This document shows positions 1 to 9,960 of a DNA stretch of 64,000 nt, one piece after another. Location: assembly GCF_014863585.1 (NCBI RefSeq), contig NZ_CP062253.1, positions 6,004,001 through 6,068,000 on the forward strand, written 5' to 3'. Position 1 is the first letter of the stretch. The number at the start of each line of letters is the position of its first letter. The notes below the pieces were generated by a model that searched no databases, was not told the origin of the DNA, and saw only the letters and a program-made list of their open reading frames with translations. This stretch comes from Pseudomonas gozinkensis (GTDB taxonomy: Bacteria; Pseudomonadota; Gammaproteobacteria; Pseudomonadales; Pseudomonadaceae). The position numbers and the translations under genes were made by a program.

Positions 1-157
1 GATAGTAGGCCGTCGCCAGACCGTGCCCGCCGCCGCCGACGATGACCACGTCGTAGACTTTCTTCGGGGTCGGCGTGCGCCACATGCGCTGCCAGTTTTC
101 GTGGTGGCTGAGGGAGTGTTTGAAGAGGCCGAAGCCCGAATAGCGTTGCATAGTCAT
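1..157 (-). CDS. soxB: Sarcosine oxidase beta subunit, N-terminal part (runs off the window)
   Basis: Only the first ~50 codons lie in the window, read leftward. They begin [20 protein letters not shown] and run into a Rossmann dinucleotide-binding stretch ([16 protein letters not shown]), the FAD site of heterotetrameric sarcosine oxidase beta. SoxB carries the catalytic flavin that demethylates sarcosine to glycine, passing the C1 unit to tetrahydrofolate. Two in-frame ATGs exist (at 157 and 151); the second gives the usual family start. The gene lies 15 bp downstream of glyA on the same strand, so glyA-soxB are probably co-transcribed, which fits a sarcosine -> glycine -> serine route. The remaining sox subunits would lie beyond the left edge. 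Confidence 0.9.
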   Translation of the reverse strand, partial: MTMQRYSGFGLFKHSLSHHENWQRMWRTPTPKKVYDVVIVGGGGHGLATAYY

Positions 158-171
158 GTACTCCAGAACGC

Positions 172-1425
<1,254 letters not shown>

Positions 1426-1614
1426 CGCGTCTCTCCCAGCGGCATCTGTGCGCCATTCGTCTCGGTAAGGCACGGCGTTCAGCCAATGCCCTTTGATGCG
1501 ATGGTATGGCCGGCGCAGGGAGGTCAAATGCCTACGGACGCCACGCAAAGGTGCGTTTACGACATAGACGTAAATGGCTTTGCCAGACTCGATCTCGGAA
1601 ACACTGGAGAACCT

Positions 1615-1704
1615 TGTGGGAGCTGGCTTGCCAGCGATGGCGGTGGCACATCTGGCATTGATGGCGGCTGACCCACTGCTATCGCTGGCAAGCCAGCTCC
1701 CACA
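1615..1704. repeat. REP inverted pair (TGGCTTGCCA type)
   Basis: Two 24-bp REP hairpins in opposite orientation (1615-1638 and 1681-1704), each with the GCTGGC-TT-GCCAGC stem. They lie between glyA and the TraX-like gene and touch the stop codon of the latter. Confidence 0.9.
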
Positions 1705-1707
1705 GGG

Positions 1708-2418
1708 TTATGCGATGAGTTGGCGGACTGCGAACAGCAGAAGGAAATGTACGGGATAAAGGGCATACGCCCAGCGCCTCATCGGGGGCGGCTGAAGATG
1801 TCGCGAGTGTCGCAACAGGAACATTCCGAGCAGTGGCGCGATCAGGCAGGTCGCAATGCCGAGGATGGCGACCAGGTTGCCGAACTGCGCGGATTCGTAG
1901 AGCACCCGCCATTGATTCGCGGCCAGACACAGCAGGCCCGGCAGCAGGCTGAAAAACCAGGTTTTGCGAAACACCAGCAACATCGCCAGTGGCAGCAGGA
2001 CGCCGAACAGACCGAACATCAATTGCTCCGGGAACAGCGCGGCCACCAGCAAGGCACTCACGCCCAGCAGTCGCGAAATCAACGTTGGATCCTGCCAGCC
2101 CCGAGCCACCAGCAGGCCCAGCGCCAGCGTGGGCATCACGTTCAACGTGTCGGGCTCGGGAATGTACAAACGGTAGGGAATTTCACTCACAGCGCTGAAC
2201 AGCAACAACCAGCCCAGGTAGCGCCATTCGGTCTTGGGCGCGCCGTCTCGCGCCAGATTCGCCGCCATTGCCAGACAGAACCACGGGAACGCCAGCCGCC
2301 CCGGCACATACAGCCAATCGGCGCTGATCCCGACATATCGCAGGTGATCGAGCAGCATGCTCATCAGCGCCAGCCACTTGAGCAGGTCGAGTGCGCCGTC
2401 GCGCGGGCTCAGGTGCAT
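1708..2418 (-). CDS. TraX-family integral membrane protein
   Basis: The 236-residue product is very hydrophobic, with about eight predicted membrane segments. It begins MHLSPRDGALDLLKWLALMS and has LLDHLRYV near residue 22-28 plus a C-terminal RWAYALYPVHFLLL stretch, features I associate with the TraX family (PF05857), named after the conjugal pilin acetylation protein. Chromosomal members are of unknown function; acyltransferase-like activity is only inferred from TraX. The ATG at 2418 was chosen because sequence upstream of it has no membrane or family character. It lies between glyA and ltaE but has no evident link to glycine metabolism. Confidence 0.8.
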   Translation of the reverse strand: MHLSPRDGALDLLKWLALMSMLLDHLRYVGISADWLYVPGRLAFPWFCLAMAANLARDGAPKTEWRYLGWLLLFSAVSEIPYRLYIPEPDTLNVMPTLALGLLVARGWQDPTLISRLLGVSALLVAALFPEQLMFGLFGVLLPLAMLLVFRKTWFFSLLPGLLCLAANQWRVLYESAQFGNLVAILGIATCLIAPLLGMFLLRHSRHLQPPPMRRWAYALYPVHFLLLFAVRQLIA

Positions 2419-2546
2419 AATCGGCTCGCATCCTTGTAAAGTTCTGACAGCGACATCCCGTGTGCTCCCCGGATGATCTTCGGTACAGTGCGCACCATCA
2501 TTGACCCCACGAAGCGCCACGAGCGCCTCGATCACGGAAGCCGGCC

Positions 2547-3587
2547 ATGACCGACAAGAGCCAACAATTCGCCAGCGACAACTACTCCGGTATCTGCCCT
2601 GAAGCCTGGGCTGCCATGGAACAGGCCAACCACGGCCACCAGCGCGCCTATGGCGACGATGAGTGGACAGCACGCGCCGCCGATTATTTCCGCAAGCTGT
2701 TCGAGACTGACTGCGAAGTGTTCTTCGCCTTCAACGGCACCGCCGCCAACTCCCTCGCGCTGTCGTCGCTGTGCCAGAGTTACCACAGCGTGATCTGCTC
2801 GGAAACCGCCCACGTCGAAACCGACGAATGCGGCGCCCCGGAGTTTTTCTCCAACGGTTCGAAACTGCTGATCGCCGGCACTGAAAACGGCAAGATCACC
2901 CCGGCCTCGATCCGCGAAGTCGCCCTCAAGCGCCAGGACATCCACTACCCGAAACCGCGCGTCGTGACCCTGACTCAGGCCACCGAAGTCGGCAGCGTCT
3001 ACACCCCGGAAGAAGTCCGCGCCATCAGCGACACCTGCAAGGAACTGGGCCTGAACCTGCACATGGACGGCGCGCGTTTCTCCAACGCCTGCGCGTTCCT
3101 CGGCTGCTCGCCGGCGGACCTGACCTGGAAGGCCGGCGTCGACGTGCTGTGCTTTGGCGGCACGAAAAACGGCATGGCGGTGGGTGAAGCGATCCTGTTC
3201 TTCAACCACAAACTGGCCGAAGACTTCGATTACCGCTGCAAGCAGGCCGGGCAGCTTGCGTCAAAGATGCGCTTCCTGTCGGCTCCATGGGTCGGCATTC
3301 TGGAAAACGACGCCTGGCTCAAATACGCCCGCCACGCCAACCATTGCGCACAGTTGCTCGCCGAACTGGTCAGCGATATCCCGGGCGTCGAACTGATGTT
3401 CCCGGTGCAGGCCAACGGCGTGTTCCTGCAACTTTCGGAACCGGCCATCGCCGCCCTGACCGCGCGCGGCTGGCGCTTCTACACCTTCATCGGCAAGGGC
3501 GGCGCCCGCTTCATGTGCTCGTGGGACACCGAAGAAGAACGCGTGCGCGAACTGGCGCGCGACATCCGCGAAGTCATGTCAGCCTGA
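2547..3587 (+). CDS. ltaE: Low-specificity L-threonine aldolase
   Basis: This 346-residue PLP fold-type I enzyme cleaves L-threonine or L-allo-threonine to glycine and acetaldehyde. The Schiff-base lysine is K207 in LCFGGTKNGM, which by memory is the position mapped in the characterised Pseudomonas low-specificity enzyme. LHMDGARFSN (171-180) gives the PLP aspartate. The start MTDKSQQFASDNYSG matches the family N-terminus. Its place next to glyA and the gbc genes is as in other pseudomonads (PA5413 region), consistent with feeding glycine-related metabolism. It is divergent from the TraX-like gene, sharing a 128-bp promoter gap. Confidence 0.95.
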   Translation: MTDKSQQFASDNYSGICPEAWAAMEQANHGHQRAYGDDEWTARAADYFRKLFETDCEVFFAFNGTAANSLALSSLCQSYHSVICSETAHVETDECGAPEFFSNGSKLLIAGTENGKITPASIREVALKRQDIHYPKPRVVTLTQATEVGSVYTPEEVRAISDTCKELGLNLHMDGARFSNACAFLGCSPADLTWKAGVDVLCFGGTKNGMAVGEAILFFNHKLAEDFDYRCKQAGQLASKMRFLSAPWVGILENDAWLKYARHANHCAQLLAELVSDIPGVELMFPVQANGVFLQLSEPAIAALTARGWRFYTFIGKGGARFMCSWDTEEERVRELARDIREVMSA

Positions 3588-3608
3588 TTCCCCCCGCCCT
3601 GATCGTTT

Positions 3609-3743
3609 GATCGTTCCCACGCTCCGCGTGGGAATGCCTCCAGGGACGCTCCGCGTTCCTGCCGCACCGCCGATGCAACGCCGAGCACCGTCATGACGCG
3701 GAGCGTCAAAGACTGCATTCCCACGCAGAGCGTGGGAACGATC
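3609..3743. repeat. 135-bp composite REP/BIME of the RAYT-linked family, copy 1
   Basis: Outer inverted arms GATCGTTCCCACGC...GCGTGGGAATGC flank inner arms GGGACGCTCCGCG / CGCGGAGCGTC. The whole unit is 135 bp, the same length as copies 2 and 3. Confidence 0.92.
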
Positions 3744-3767
3744 ACCAGCCCCGATATCCCCCAAGTA

Positions 3768-3902
3768 GATCGTTCCCACGCTCTGCGTGGGAATGCATAC
3801 CGGGACGCTCCGCGTTCCTGCCTCACCGCCGATGCAACGCCGGGCACCGTCATGACGCGGAGCGTCAAGGGCGGCATTCCCACGCGGAGCATGGGAACGA
3901 TC
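3768..3902. repeat. 135-bp composite REP/BIME, copy 2
   Basis: Same architecture and length as copy 1, separated from it by 24 bp. One arm stem has a mismatch (GGAGCATGGGAACG). Confidence 0.92.
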
Positions 3903-3977
3903 AATAGATGCAGATGACTTTTCTTACCGCCGCCACGGACTTCGCCTCTAGCGCGATCACTCCGGCCACCTCACTCT

Positions 3978-4029
3978 GATCGTTCCCACGCTCCGCGTGG
4001 GAATGCATCCGGGGACGCTCCGCGTTCCT
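3978..4029. repeat. Half REP element (left arms only) just upstream of the RAYT gene
   Basis: Carries the GATCGTTCCCACGC hairpin and the GACGCTCCGCG arm but not the right half. It ends 34 bp before the transposase start codon. Confidence 0.88.
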
Positions 4030-4063
4030 CTCAGCAGCACCGCAAGATTCAAGGATGAATCCC

Positions 4064-4597
4064 ATGGGCCGAAGCCGCTACACCATCACCGAACCCGACA
4101 AGCCGCACTTCCTGACCTGCACGCTGGTGGAGTGGCTGCCACTGTTCGTCCGCCCCTACCTCGTCGACCACCTGCTCAGCTGTTGGCGCTATCAACAAAT
4201 CCATCAGGATCTGAAGCTCTACGGTTACGTGATCCTGGAAAACCACCTGCACTTCGTCGCCCAGGCGCCGGACCTGAGCAAATGCCTGAGCCAGTTCAAA
4301 TCCTTCACCGCCCGACAGATCATTGATGACCTGCAAAGCAAGGGTGCCGAAAGAGCATTGAAGCGTCTTCGCTTCAGCAAACGGGCACACAAGGAAGATA
4401 GGGTGTATCAGATGTGGCAGGAAGGTGCTCACGCAGAGATGGTCTACAGCGAAGAAGTCATGCGACAGAAACTCGATTACATCCACAACAACCCGGTAAA
4501 GCGTGGTTATGTGGAGTTGCCGGAACACTGGCGGTATTCGAGTGCCCGAAACTATGCAGGGCTGGACGGATTGATCGAGGTTCAGCGCTGGTACTGA
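4064..4597 (+). CDS. REP-associated tyrosine transposase (RAYT, Y1/HUH family)
   Basis: The 177-residue protein is IS200-like (Y1_Tnp domain). The HUH metal motif is HLH in VILENHLHFVAQ (about residues 60-71). The C-terminal block KLDYIHNNPVKRGYVELPEHW followed by YSSARNY is diagnostic of RAYTs. Such enzymes cut and rejoin single-stranded REP hairpins and are thought to spread REPs without being mobile insertion sequences themselves. The gene is bracketed by three 135-bp composite REPs and a half REP of a single family, so this is a REPtron. The start at 4064 has AAGGA about 8 bp upstream; an in-frame ATG at 4055 has no room for one. There are no terminal inverted repeats or target duplications that would make it an IS. 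Confidence 0.9.
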   Translation: MGRSRYTITEPDKPHFLTCTLVEWLPLFVRPYLVDHLLSCWRYQQIHQDLKLYGYVILENHLHFVAQAPDLSKCLSQFKSFTARQIIDDLQSKGAERALKRLRFSKRAHKEDRVYQMWQEGAHAEMVYSEEVMRQKLDYIHNNPVKRGYVELPEHWRYSSARNYAGLDGLIEVQRWY

Positions 4598-4618
4598 AGC
4601 CCCAATATCCAACACGCA

Positions 4619-4753
4619 GATCGTTCCCACGCTCTGCGTGGGAATGCATACCGGGACGCTCCGCGTTCCTGCCTCACCGCTGATGCAACGTCTGGCACCG
4701 TAATGACGCGGAGCGTCAAGGGCTGCATTCCCACGCGGAGCGTGGGAACGATC
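4619..4753. repeat. 135-bp composite REP/BIME, copy 3 (right flank of the RAYT gene)
   Basis: Begins 22 bp after the transposase stop codon. Same outer and inner arms and same 135-bp length as the two left-flank copies. Confidence 0.92.
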
Positions 4754-4833
4754 TGGCTCCCTCCCGTTTCAGCTCCATCGTCTACATTGTCTGTCGAGCC
4801 ATCGCTCACATAACAATAAGCAGGAGCTTGCGC

Positions 4834-5658
4834 ATGTCGCTAAAAGGCAAAACCTTGTTCATCACCGGCGCCAGCCGTGGCATCGGGCGCGAAATTGCGC
4901 TGCGGGCTGCACAGGACGGGGCCAATATCGTGATCGCGGCCAAGAGCGCCGAGCCGCACGCCAAGTTACCCGGCACCATCCACAGCGTCGCCGCTGAAGT
5001 CGAAGCGGCCGGCGGCAAGGCCCTGGCGCTGCAACTGGATGTGCGGGATGAAGACGCGGTGCGTCAGGCGCTGGCTCAGGCCAATGAACATTTCGGCGGG
5101 ATCGATGCATTGGTGAACAACGCCGGGGCGATCAAGTTGACCGGTGTGCAGCACATCGAACTCAAGCGTTTCGACCTGATGCACCAGATCAACACGCGCG
5201 CGGTGTTGCTGTGCAGCCAGGCCGCCCTGCCCTATCTGAAAAAGTCCTCCGGGCACATCCTCAACCTGTCACCGCCGCTGAATCTGGCCAGCAAATGGTT
5301 CGCCCAGTACAGCCCCTACACCGTGACCAAGTACGGCATGAGCATGCTGACGGTGGGCATGAGCGAGGAATTCGCCAACTACGGCATCAGCGTCAATTCG
5401 CTGTGGCCGCAGACCATGATTGCCACGGCGGCGATTGAGTTTCAGCTGGGCAATCGGGAGTCGTTCAAGCATGCGCGGACGCCCGCGATCATGGCAGATG
5501 CGGCGCATGTGATTCTGGGCAGCAGCGGACGGCGGATTACCGGGCGGTTGTTGATTGATGAGGAGATTTTGCGGGAGAGCGGCGTGACCGGGTTCGATCA
5601 TTACCGCTTTGAGCCGGGGAGTGATGCGAAGTTGATGACGGATTTGTTTGTGGATTGA
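4834..5658 (+). CDS. Short-chain dehydrogenase/reductase (HSDL2-like)
   Basis: The 274-residue classical SDR has TGASRGIG for NAD(P) binding at residues 11-18, NNAG near 95-98 and YTVTKYG as the Tyr-x3-Lys catalytic pair. The sequence ILNLSPPLN before the Tyr motif, where many SDRs have SS, is typical of the HSDL2 / SDR70C-type subgroup. Substrate is unknown; fatty-acyl or sterol-like substrates are only a guess from the subgroup. The ATG at 4834 was chosen for its Shine-Dalgarno AGGAG at 4822-4826. It stands alone between the RAYT locus and gbcB, read toward the convergent gbcB. Confidence 0.85.
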   Translation: MSLKGKTLFITGASRGIGREIALRAAQDGANIVIAAKSAEPHAKLPGTIHSVAAEVEAAGGKALALQLDVRDEDAVRQALAQANEHFGGIDALVNNAGAIKLTGVQHIELKRFDLMHQINTRAVLLCSQAALPYLKKSSGHILNLSPPLNLASKWFAQYSPYTVTKYGMSMLTVGMSEEFANYGISVNSLWPQTMIATAAIEFQLGNRESFKHARTPAIMADAAHVILGSSGRRITGRLLIDEEILRESGVTGFDHYRFEPGSDAKLMTDLFVD

Positions 5659-5674
5659 TCAGTGTGTCTGTGAG

Positions 5675-5873
5675 CCCCTCCCCTCACCCTAGCCCTCTCC
5701 CAAAGGGAGAGGGAACCGACCGAGTTGTTTTGCGAGCTACATCGACCTGCAAGACCTTATCGATTATGGATTCGGCAAAGAAGATTCAGGTCGGCGTATT
5801 CCTTGAGCATCCCCCAATCAGCTCCCTCTCCCTCCGGGCGGTCCGACGTTTCGGGAGGGCTGGGGTGAGGGGG
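5675..5873. repeat. Third REP-like family, CCCTCTCCC/GGGAGAGGG inverted arms
   Basis: 5675-5713 holds a CCCTCACCC...CCCTCTCCC-AAA-GGGAGAGGG hairpin; 5824-5873 holds the reciprocal CCCTCTCCC...GGGGTGAGGGGG. They lie between the convergent SDR and gbcB genes, and the pair may also act in termination. A single short hairpin of the same type is at about 16407-16428. Confidence 0.75.
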
Positions 5874-5888
5874 CTTTTGAAGTACCAC

Positions 5889-6989
5889 TCAATATTCGAT
5901 CCGAACATCCCCCTTCGGCACGCTGCAGCAAGAAAGAATGTACCCCTCCGCCTCGTCGTCCTCGGTGATCCCGCCGTTGTGATCCATCTCCACTTCGCCG
6001 CCCAGTTTGAGCACCTTGCACGTCCCGCAGATCCCCATGCCGCAGGCTTTCGGGATCATCAGGCCGACCTTGGCCGCCGCCGCATGCACGGTCTCGCCCG
6101 GGGCCACGCGGATGCTCTTGTCCGATGAGGTGAATTCCACCAGGTGCAGATCCGCCGCCGGCACTTCCGGTGCCTCCGCCGCCTGTTCGGCCTGCTCCAC
6201 CGCGTCGGCACGGGCTTCCGGTGGCGTGGCGCCGAAGGACTCCTCGTGATAGCGCTTCATGTCGTAGCCGGCGTTTTCCAGCAGGCGCTTGACCGCCGTC
6301 ATGTACGGCGTCGGGCCGCAGCAGAAGACTTCGCGCTCGAGGAAGTCCGGCACCATCAGTTCGAGCATTTTGTGGTTGAGGTAACCGCGATAGCCGGCCC
6401 ACGGCTCGCCCAGCCCGTGCTTCTCGCAGATCAAGTGCAGACTGAAGTTGTCGATCCGCGACGCCATGTGTTCCAGCTCGCGGTGGTAAATGATGTCTTT
6501 CGGTGAGCGGGCGCTGTGGATGAACGTCATGTCGACGTTGCCGTTGGTGTCGTAGAACCAGCGCGCCATGGACATCACCGGGGTGATGCCGACGCCACCG
6601 CTCAGGTACAGCACTTTCGGGCTCGGGAAGTCGATGGCGTTGAAAAGACCGACCGGCCCGTGCACCGCCAGCTCCTGACCTTCATGCAACGTGTCGTGCA
6701 GCCAGTTGGAGACCTTGCCTCCGGGCACGCGCTTGATGGTCACCGAAAAGCTGTACGGCACCGATGGCGAACTGGAAATGGTGTACGAACGCATGATCGG
6801 CTGGCCTTCGATTTCCAGCTCCAGGGTCACGAATTGCCCGGGCTTGAAGAAGAACAGGATCGGCTGGTCGGCCATGAAGCAGAAGGTGCGCACATCCCAG
6901 GTTTCCTGGATGACTTTGACGCAACGGACGATGTGTCGGCCATTGGCCCAGGTCTGGGTGGTGACCGGATTCAGGAAGCTGTTGGACAT
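5889..6989 (-). CDS. gbcB: Glycine betaine demethylase, ferredoxin-reductase subunit
   Basis: GbcB (366 aa) passes electrons from NAD(P)H through FAD and a [2Fe-2S] cluster to the GbcA Rieske oxygenase, which removes one methyl from glycine betaine to give dimethylglycine. The order seen is: FAD-binding RSYTIS, NAD-binding GGVGITP, CCGPTPYM, an Ala/Glu-rich linker, then a C-terminal plant-type ferredoxin with CGMGICGTC near residues 316-324 and a last Cys in LSCCSVP. The start at 6989 has GGAGAAC just upstream; the alternative GTG start would contain that site. Divergent from gbcA across a shared 294-bp control region. Confidence 0.95.
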   Translation of the reverse strand: MSNSFLNPVTTQTWANGRHIVRCVKVIQETWDVRTFCFMADQPILFFFKPGQFVTLELEIEGQPIMRSYTISSSPSVPYSFSVTIKRVPGGKVSNWLHDTLHEGQELAVHGPVGLFNAIDFPSPKVLYLSGGVGITPVMSMARWFYDTNGNVDMTFIHSARSPKDIIYHRELEHMASRIDNFSLHLICEKHGLGEPWAGYRGYLNHKMLELMVPDFLEREVFCCGPTPYMTAVKRLLENAGYDMKRYHEESFGATPPEARADAVEQAEQAAEAPEVPAADLHLVEFTSSDKSIRVAPGETVHAAAAKVGLMIPKACGMGICGTCKVLKLGGEVEMDHNGGITEDDEAEGYILSCCSVPKGDVRIEY

Positions 6990-7058
6990 GCTGTTCTCCA
7001 CGGCCGACTGTCGGCCTTCATGTGGCGATTCTGCGTATAGCGTGAAGCGCCCGTTTAC

Positions 7059-7089
7059 CTATCCGCGACATTGACATACTTATCGCGAC
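7059..7089 (+). promoter_or_regulatory. Candidate GbdR site: two direct repeats in the gbcA-gbcB divergent region
   Basis: CTATCCGCGAC (7059-7069) and CTTATCGCGAC (7079-7089) are direct repeats one 20-bp step apart, as expected for an AraC-family dimer. The core resembles the perfect tandem repeats upstream of cbcX (GGATnCGAC). GbdR is known to activate gbcAB; assignment of this site is inference. Confidence 0.45.
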
Positions 7090-7283
7090 CAGCCCCCAAC
7101 CACCGGGGGTTGCGCGTCGGGAACAGATTGCACCATGTCGCCCATGGATAAGGTTCCGGGCAGCGCCGGCCCCACACTCGCCCCTACTACAAACCGTTTC
7201 TTTACACCTTGCGTAGCACCCTTTAGCCGCACACCAGATCAGCCACTTTCGCGGCCACGCAGATGGCCTTGAGGAATTCATCG

Positions 7284-8576
7284 ATGGACACCGCAAAAAT
7301 CAGCCTGGGCGACCTGCTGGAACCCGCACGCAAGGCCACCGCACAAATGCTGCAGGAACGCGAGCGCACCTATTCGCTGCCGCAACCGTTCTACAGTGAC
7401 GAGCGCCTGTTCGATATCGACATGCAGGAGATCTTCCAGAAAGAGTGGTTGATCGCCGGCATGACCTGCGAGATCCCGGCCAAGGGCAACTACATCACCC
7501 TGCAGATCGGCAAGAACCCGATCATCGTCATTCGCGGCGCAGAAGGCGTGGTGCACGCGTTCCACAACGTCTGCCGCCACCGTGGCTCGCGCCTGTGCAC
7601 CAGCGACAAGGGCAAGGTCGCCAAACTGGTCTGCCACTACCACCAGTGGACGTATGAGCTGGACGGCCGCCTGCTGTTCGCCGGCACCGAGATGGGTGCC
7701 GACTTCGACATGAAGCAGTACGGCCTCAAACCGGTGAACGTGAAGACCGCCGGCGGCTACATCTTCATCAGCCTGGCGGAGAACCCGCCGGCCATTGATG
7801 ACTTCCTGTCGACGCTGAACCACTACATGGAACCGTACGACATGGAGAACACCAAGGTGGCGATTACCACCACCTTGATGGAAAAGGCCAACTGGAAACT
7901 GGTGCTGGAAAACAACCGCGAGTGCTACCACTGCAACGGTTCGCACCCCGAGCTGCTGAAAACCCTGCTGGAATGGGACGACGTCACCGACCCGCGCGCC
8001 GATCAGGCGTTCAAGGACCACGTCGCCGCCTCCGCCGCTGCCTGGGAAGCCGAGAAGATCCCTTACGCCCACGCCAGTTTCGGCCTGCGTAACCGCATCG
8101 TGCGCATGCCGCTGCTCAAGGGCACCGTGTCGATGACCATGGACGGCAAACAGGGCTGCGCCAGGCTGATGGGCCGGATCAAAAACCCGGACCTGGGCTC
8201 GATGCGCATCCTGCACCTGCCGCACTCGTGGAACCACTGCATGGGCGACCACATCATCGTGTTCACCGTGTGGCCGATCAGCGCCCAGGAAACCATGGTT
8301 ACCACCAAGTGGATCGTCCACAAGGATGCCGTGGAAGGCGTGGATTACGACGTCGAGCGCATGCGCAAGGTGTGGGACGCGACCAACGATCAGGACCGGC
8401 GCCTGGCGGAAGAAAACCAGCGCGGGATCAACTCCACCGCCTACCAGCCGGGCCCGTACTCGAAGACTTATGAGTTCGGCGTGGTCAACTTCGTCGACTG
8501 GTACAGCGAGCGGATGCTGAGCAACCTCGGGGCCGAGCCGGCGCCGTACCTCAAAGGCGTACCGGTCCAAGGCTAA
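7284..8576 (+). CDS. gbcA: Glycine betaine demethylase, Rieske oxygenase subunit
   Basis: GbcA (430 aa) is the terminal Rieske non-haem iron oxygenase that demethylates glycine betaine to dimethylglycine plus formaldehyde. The Rieske ligands are C97 and H99 (VCRHRGSRLC) and C117 and H120 (CHYHQW). The mononuclear iron region is NNRECYHCNGSHPEL around residues 212-226. The start at 7284 is preceded by GAGGAA 8 bp away; an ATG at 7263 would need that sequence to be coding. Divergent from gbcB, as in P. aeruginosa PA5410-PA5411. Confidence 0.96.
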   Translation: MDTAKISLGDLLEPARKATAQMLQERERTYSLPQPFYSDERLFDIDMQEIFQKEWLIAGMTCEIPAKGNYITLQIGKNPIIVIRGAEGVVHAFHNVCRHRGSRLCTSDKGKVAKLVCHYHQWTYELDGRLLFAGTEMGADFDMKQYGLKPVNVKTAGGYIFISLAENPPAIDDFLSTLNHYMEPYDMENTKVAITTTLMEKANWKLVLENNRECYHCNGSHPELLKTLLEWDDVTDPRADQAFKDHVAASAAAWEAEKIPYAHASFGLRNRIVRMPLLKGTVSMTMDGKQGCARLMGRIKNPDLGSMRILHLPHSWNHCMGDHIIVFTVWPISAQETMVTTKWIVHKDAVEGVDYDVERMRKVWDATNDQDRRLAEENQRGINSTAYQPGPYSKTYEFGVVNFVDWYSERMLSNLGAEPAPYLKGVPVQG

Positions 8577-8580
8577 AAGC

Positions 8581-8670
8581 ATCGCTGGCAAGCCAGCTCC
8601 CACAGGGTTCTTCGGTGTGCACTAATGTTGTGAGCACCACAAAACCTGTGGGAGCGAGCTTGCTCGCGAT
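8581..8670. repeat. REP inverted pair, mixed subtypes
   Basis: 8581-8604 is the GCTGGCAAGCCAGC subtype and 8647-8670 the GCGAGCTTGCTCGC subtype. Located between the convergent gbcA and metallophosphoesterase genes. Confidence 0.9.
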
Positions 8671-8690
8671 GGCGTCCTTACAGACACCCC

Positions 8691-9935
8691 TCACTTCGAT
8701 GACCACCTCACGCTGCCATCCTCCCCGATAAACTCTTCAAAAATCTCCTCCCCCACCAACCTGATCTTTGCGTACCCGTTCAACACCCGCAGCGGATAGT
8801 CCGGATCGTTCGCATCCTTCGTCTCCGAAAACAACACCCGCGAATGCCCGTTCAGCTCGCTGGTGGTGCCATAGGGAATCGCCCCGTGCCCGGCGCAGCG
8901 TGCATGCAACCCGCCCTGAGTCGCGTAGACGATGCCGTTATGCAGATGCCCCCAGTACCAGTAATCCGGCTCGCGCCCCAGGGCATCGCAAACCGGCTGA
9001 TACAGCGCGGTCTTGTTGTGCCCGGTGATGTCGAAACCCTGATGGTGGCTGAGCACCATGAGTTTCTTGCGTTTCGGCAGGCCTTTCATCCACTCGATCT
9101 GCGGCTTGTTCAGCGTGCCGTCCATGTACAGGTTCATCACGTCCGAGGCGTACGCCGTATCCAGTCCGACAATCAGCCAGTCGTCGTTGATCAGGGCAAA
9201 GTAGCTGGTGCCCTGCTGGCCCGGGAAACGTGCGGCCAGTTCCTTGAAATAACCGTGGGCGCCGCTGTACATCTCGTGGTTGGAATTGAGGGTGAACGAG
9301 CCGTGCGTACCCATCGGCCAGCCGGCCATGTCGGTGTCTTCCTGGGAGTGAGTACCGGCGTAATAGACATCCCCCAGGTGAATGGTGAAATCGGCATTGG
9401 CCAGTTGCATCTGGTTGGCCACCGACACCGCCGGCGCATGGCTGTTGAACGGCCCGGTGCCCCAGTCGCCGGCAATTGCCAGCGTCACTTCGCGCTCCAT
9501 TGTCACCAGCGCCGGATCGGTGCCGAAGGTCGCGTGATGGCGCAGGTTTTCGATCCACTTGAGCAGCGCCTCGCTCCACAACAGATCCAGCAGCTCCCAC
9601 TTGCGACAGCCCAGCAGCGTGCCGTCCTTGAGCACCTTGGTCTGCAGTTGATCGGGCGATTGCGGCAACGGCGTCGCGTTGCCGATGCGCAGGATCGACA
9701 GGCCGTGGGACAACTCCCACGGCACCGCCGGCTCGTCGTCCGGCAGCTCGCCGTGCTTGAGCACGTATTGCGCCTGATCGTGACCGCGCTGGAGCAATTT
9801 GATGATGGCTTGAAACTCCTGCGGCTCCAGCTCGCTGATGAGCTTCATCCAGGCCATTTCGATGCGCGTAAGCAAGCCGTGCAGGCGTACCTTGACCTTG
9901 TCGTATTCGTGTTTCAGATGTCCGACCGCTGACAT
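8691..9935 (-). CDS. Calcineurin-like metallophosphoesterase
   Basis: The 414-residue protein has an N-terminal ~150-residue helical region of unknown role and then a two-metal phosphoesterase core: AGDWGTG (D157), HLGDVYYAG (D189), NSNHEMY (N219-H220), VLSHHQG (H297/H298) and YWGHLHNG (H330, H332). The canonical GNHE is SNHE here but the metal ligand Asn is kept. No signal peptide is seen, so it is probably cytoplasmic. Substrate unknown. It is the last gene of a leftward operon, 25 bp after the cytochrome c gene and downstream of the GMC/hydrolase fusion. That context suggests a phosphorylated or phosphodiester-containing organic substrate, but this is only inference. Confidence 0.85.
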   Translation of the reverse strand: MSAVGHLKHEYDKVKVRLHGLLTRIEMAWMKLISELEPQEFQAIIKLLQRGHDQAQYVLKHGELPDDEPAVPWELSHGLSILRIGNATPLPQSPDQLQTKVLKDGTLLGCRKWELLDLLWSEALLKWIENLRHHATFGTDPALVTMEREVTLAIAGDWGTGPFNSHAPAVSVANQMQLANADFTIHLGDVYYAGTHSQEDTDMAGWPMGTHGSFTLNSNHEMYSGAHGYFKELAARFPGQQGTSYFALINDDWLIVGLDTAYASDVMNLYMDGTLNKPQIEWMKGLPKRKKLMVLSHHQGFDITGHNKTALYQPVCDALGREPDYWYWGHLHNGIVYATQGGLHARCAGHGAIPYGTTSELNGHSRVLFSETKDANDPDYPLRVLNGYAKIRLVGEEIFEEFIGEDGSVRWSSK

Positions 9936-9960
9936 GGCGTAATCCTCTATCCGTAAGGGT

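Noticed and set aside
4055..4597. RAYT gene as a complete insertion sequence
   Set aside because: No IS200-type ends or target duplications; flanks are REP composites, fitting a REPtron.
4828..4836. TTG start two codons upstream for the SDR gene
   Set aside because: It lies too close to the AGGAG ribosome site, which spaces correctly to the ATG at 4834.
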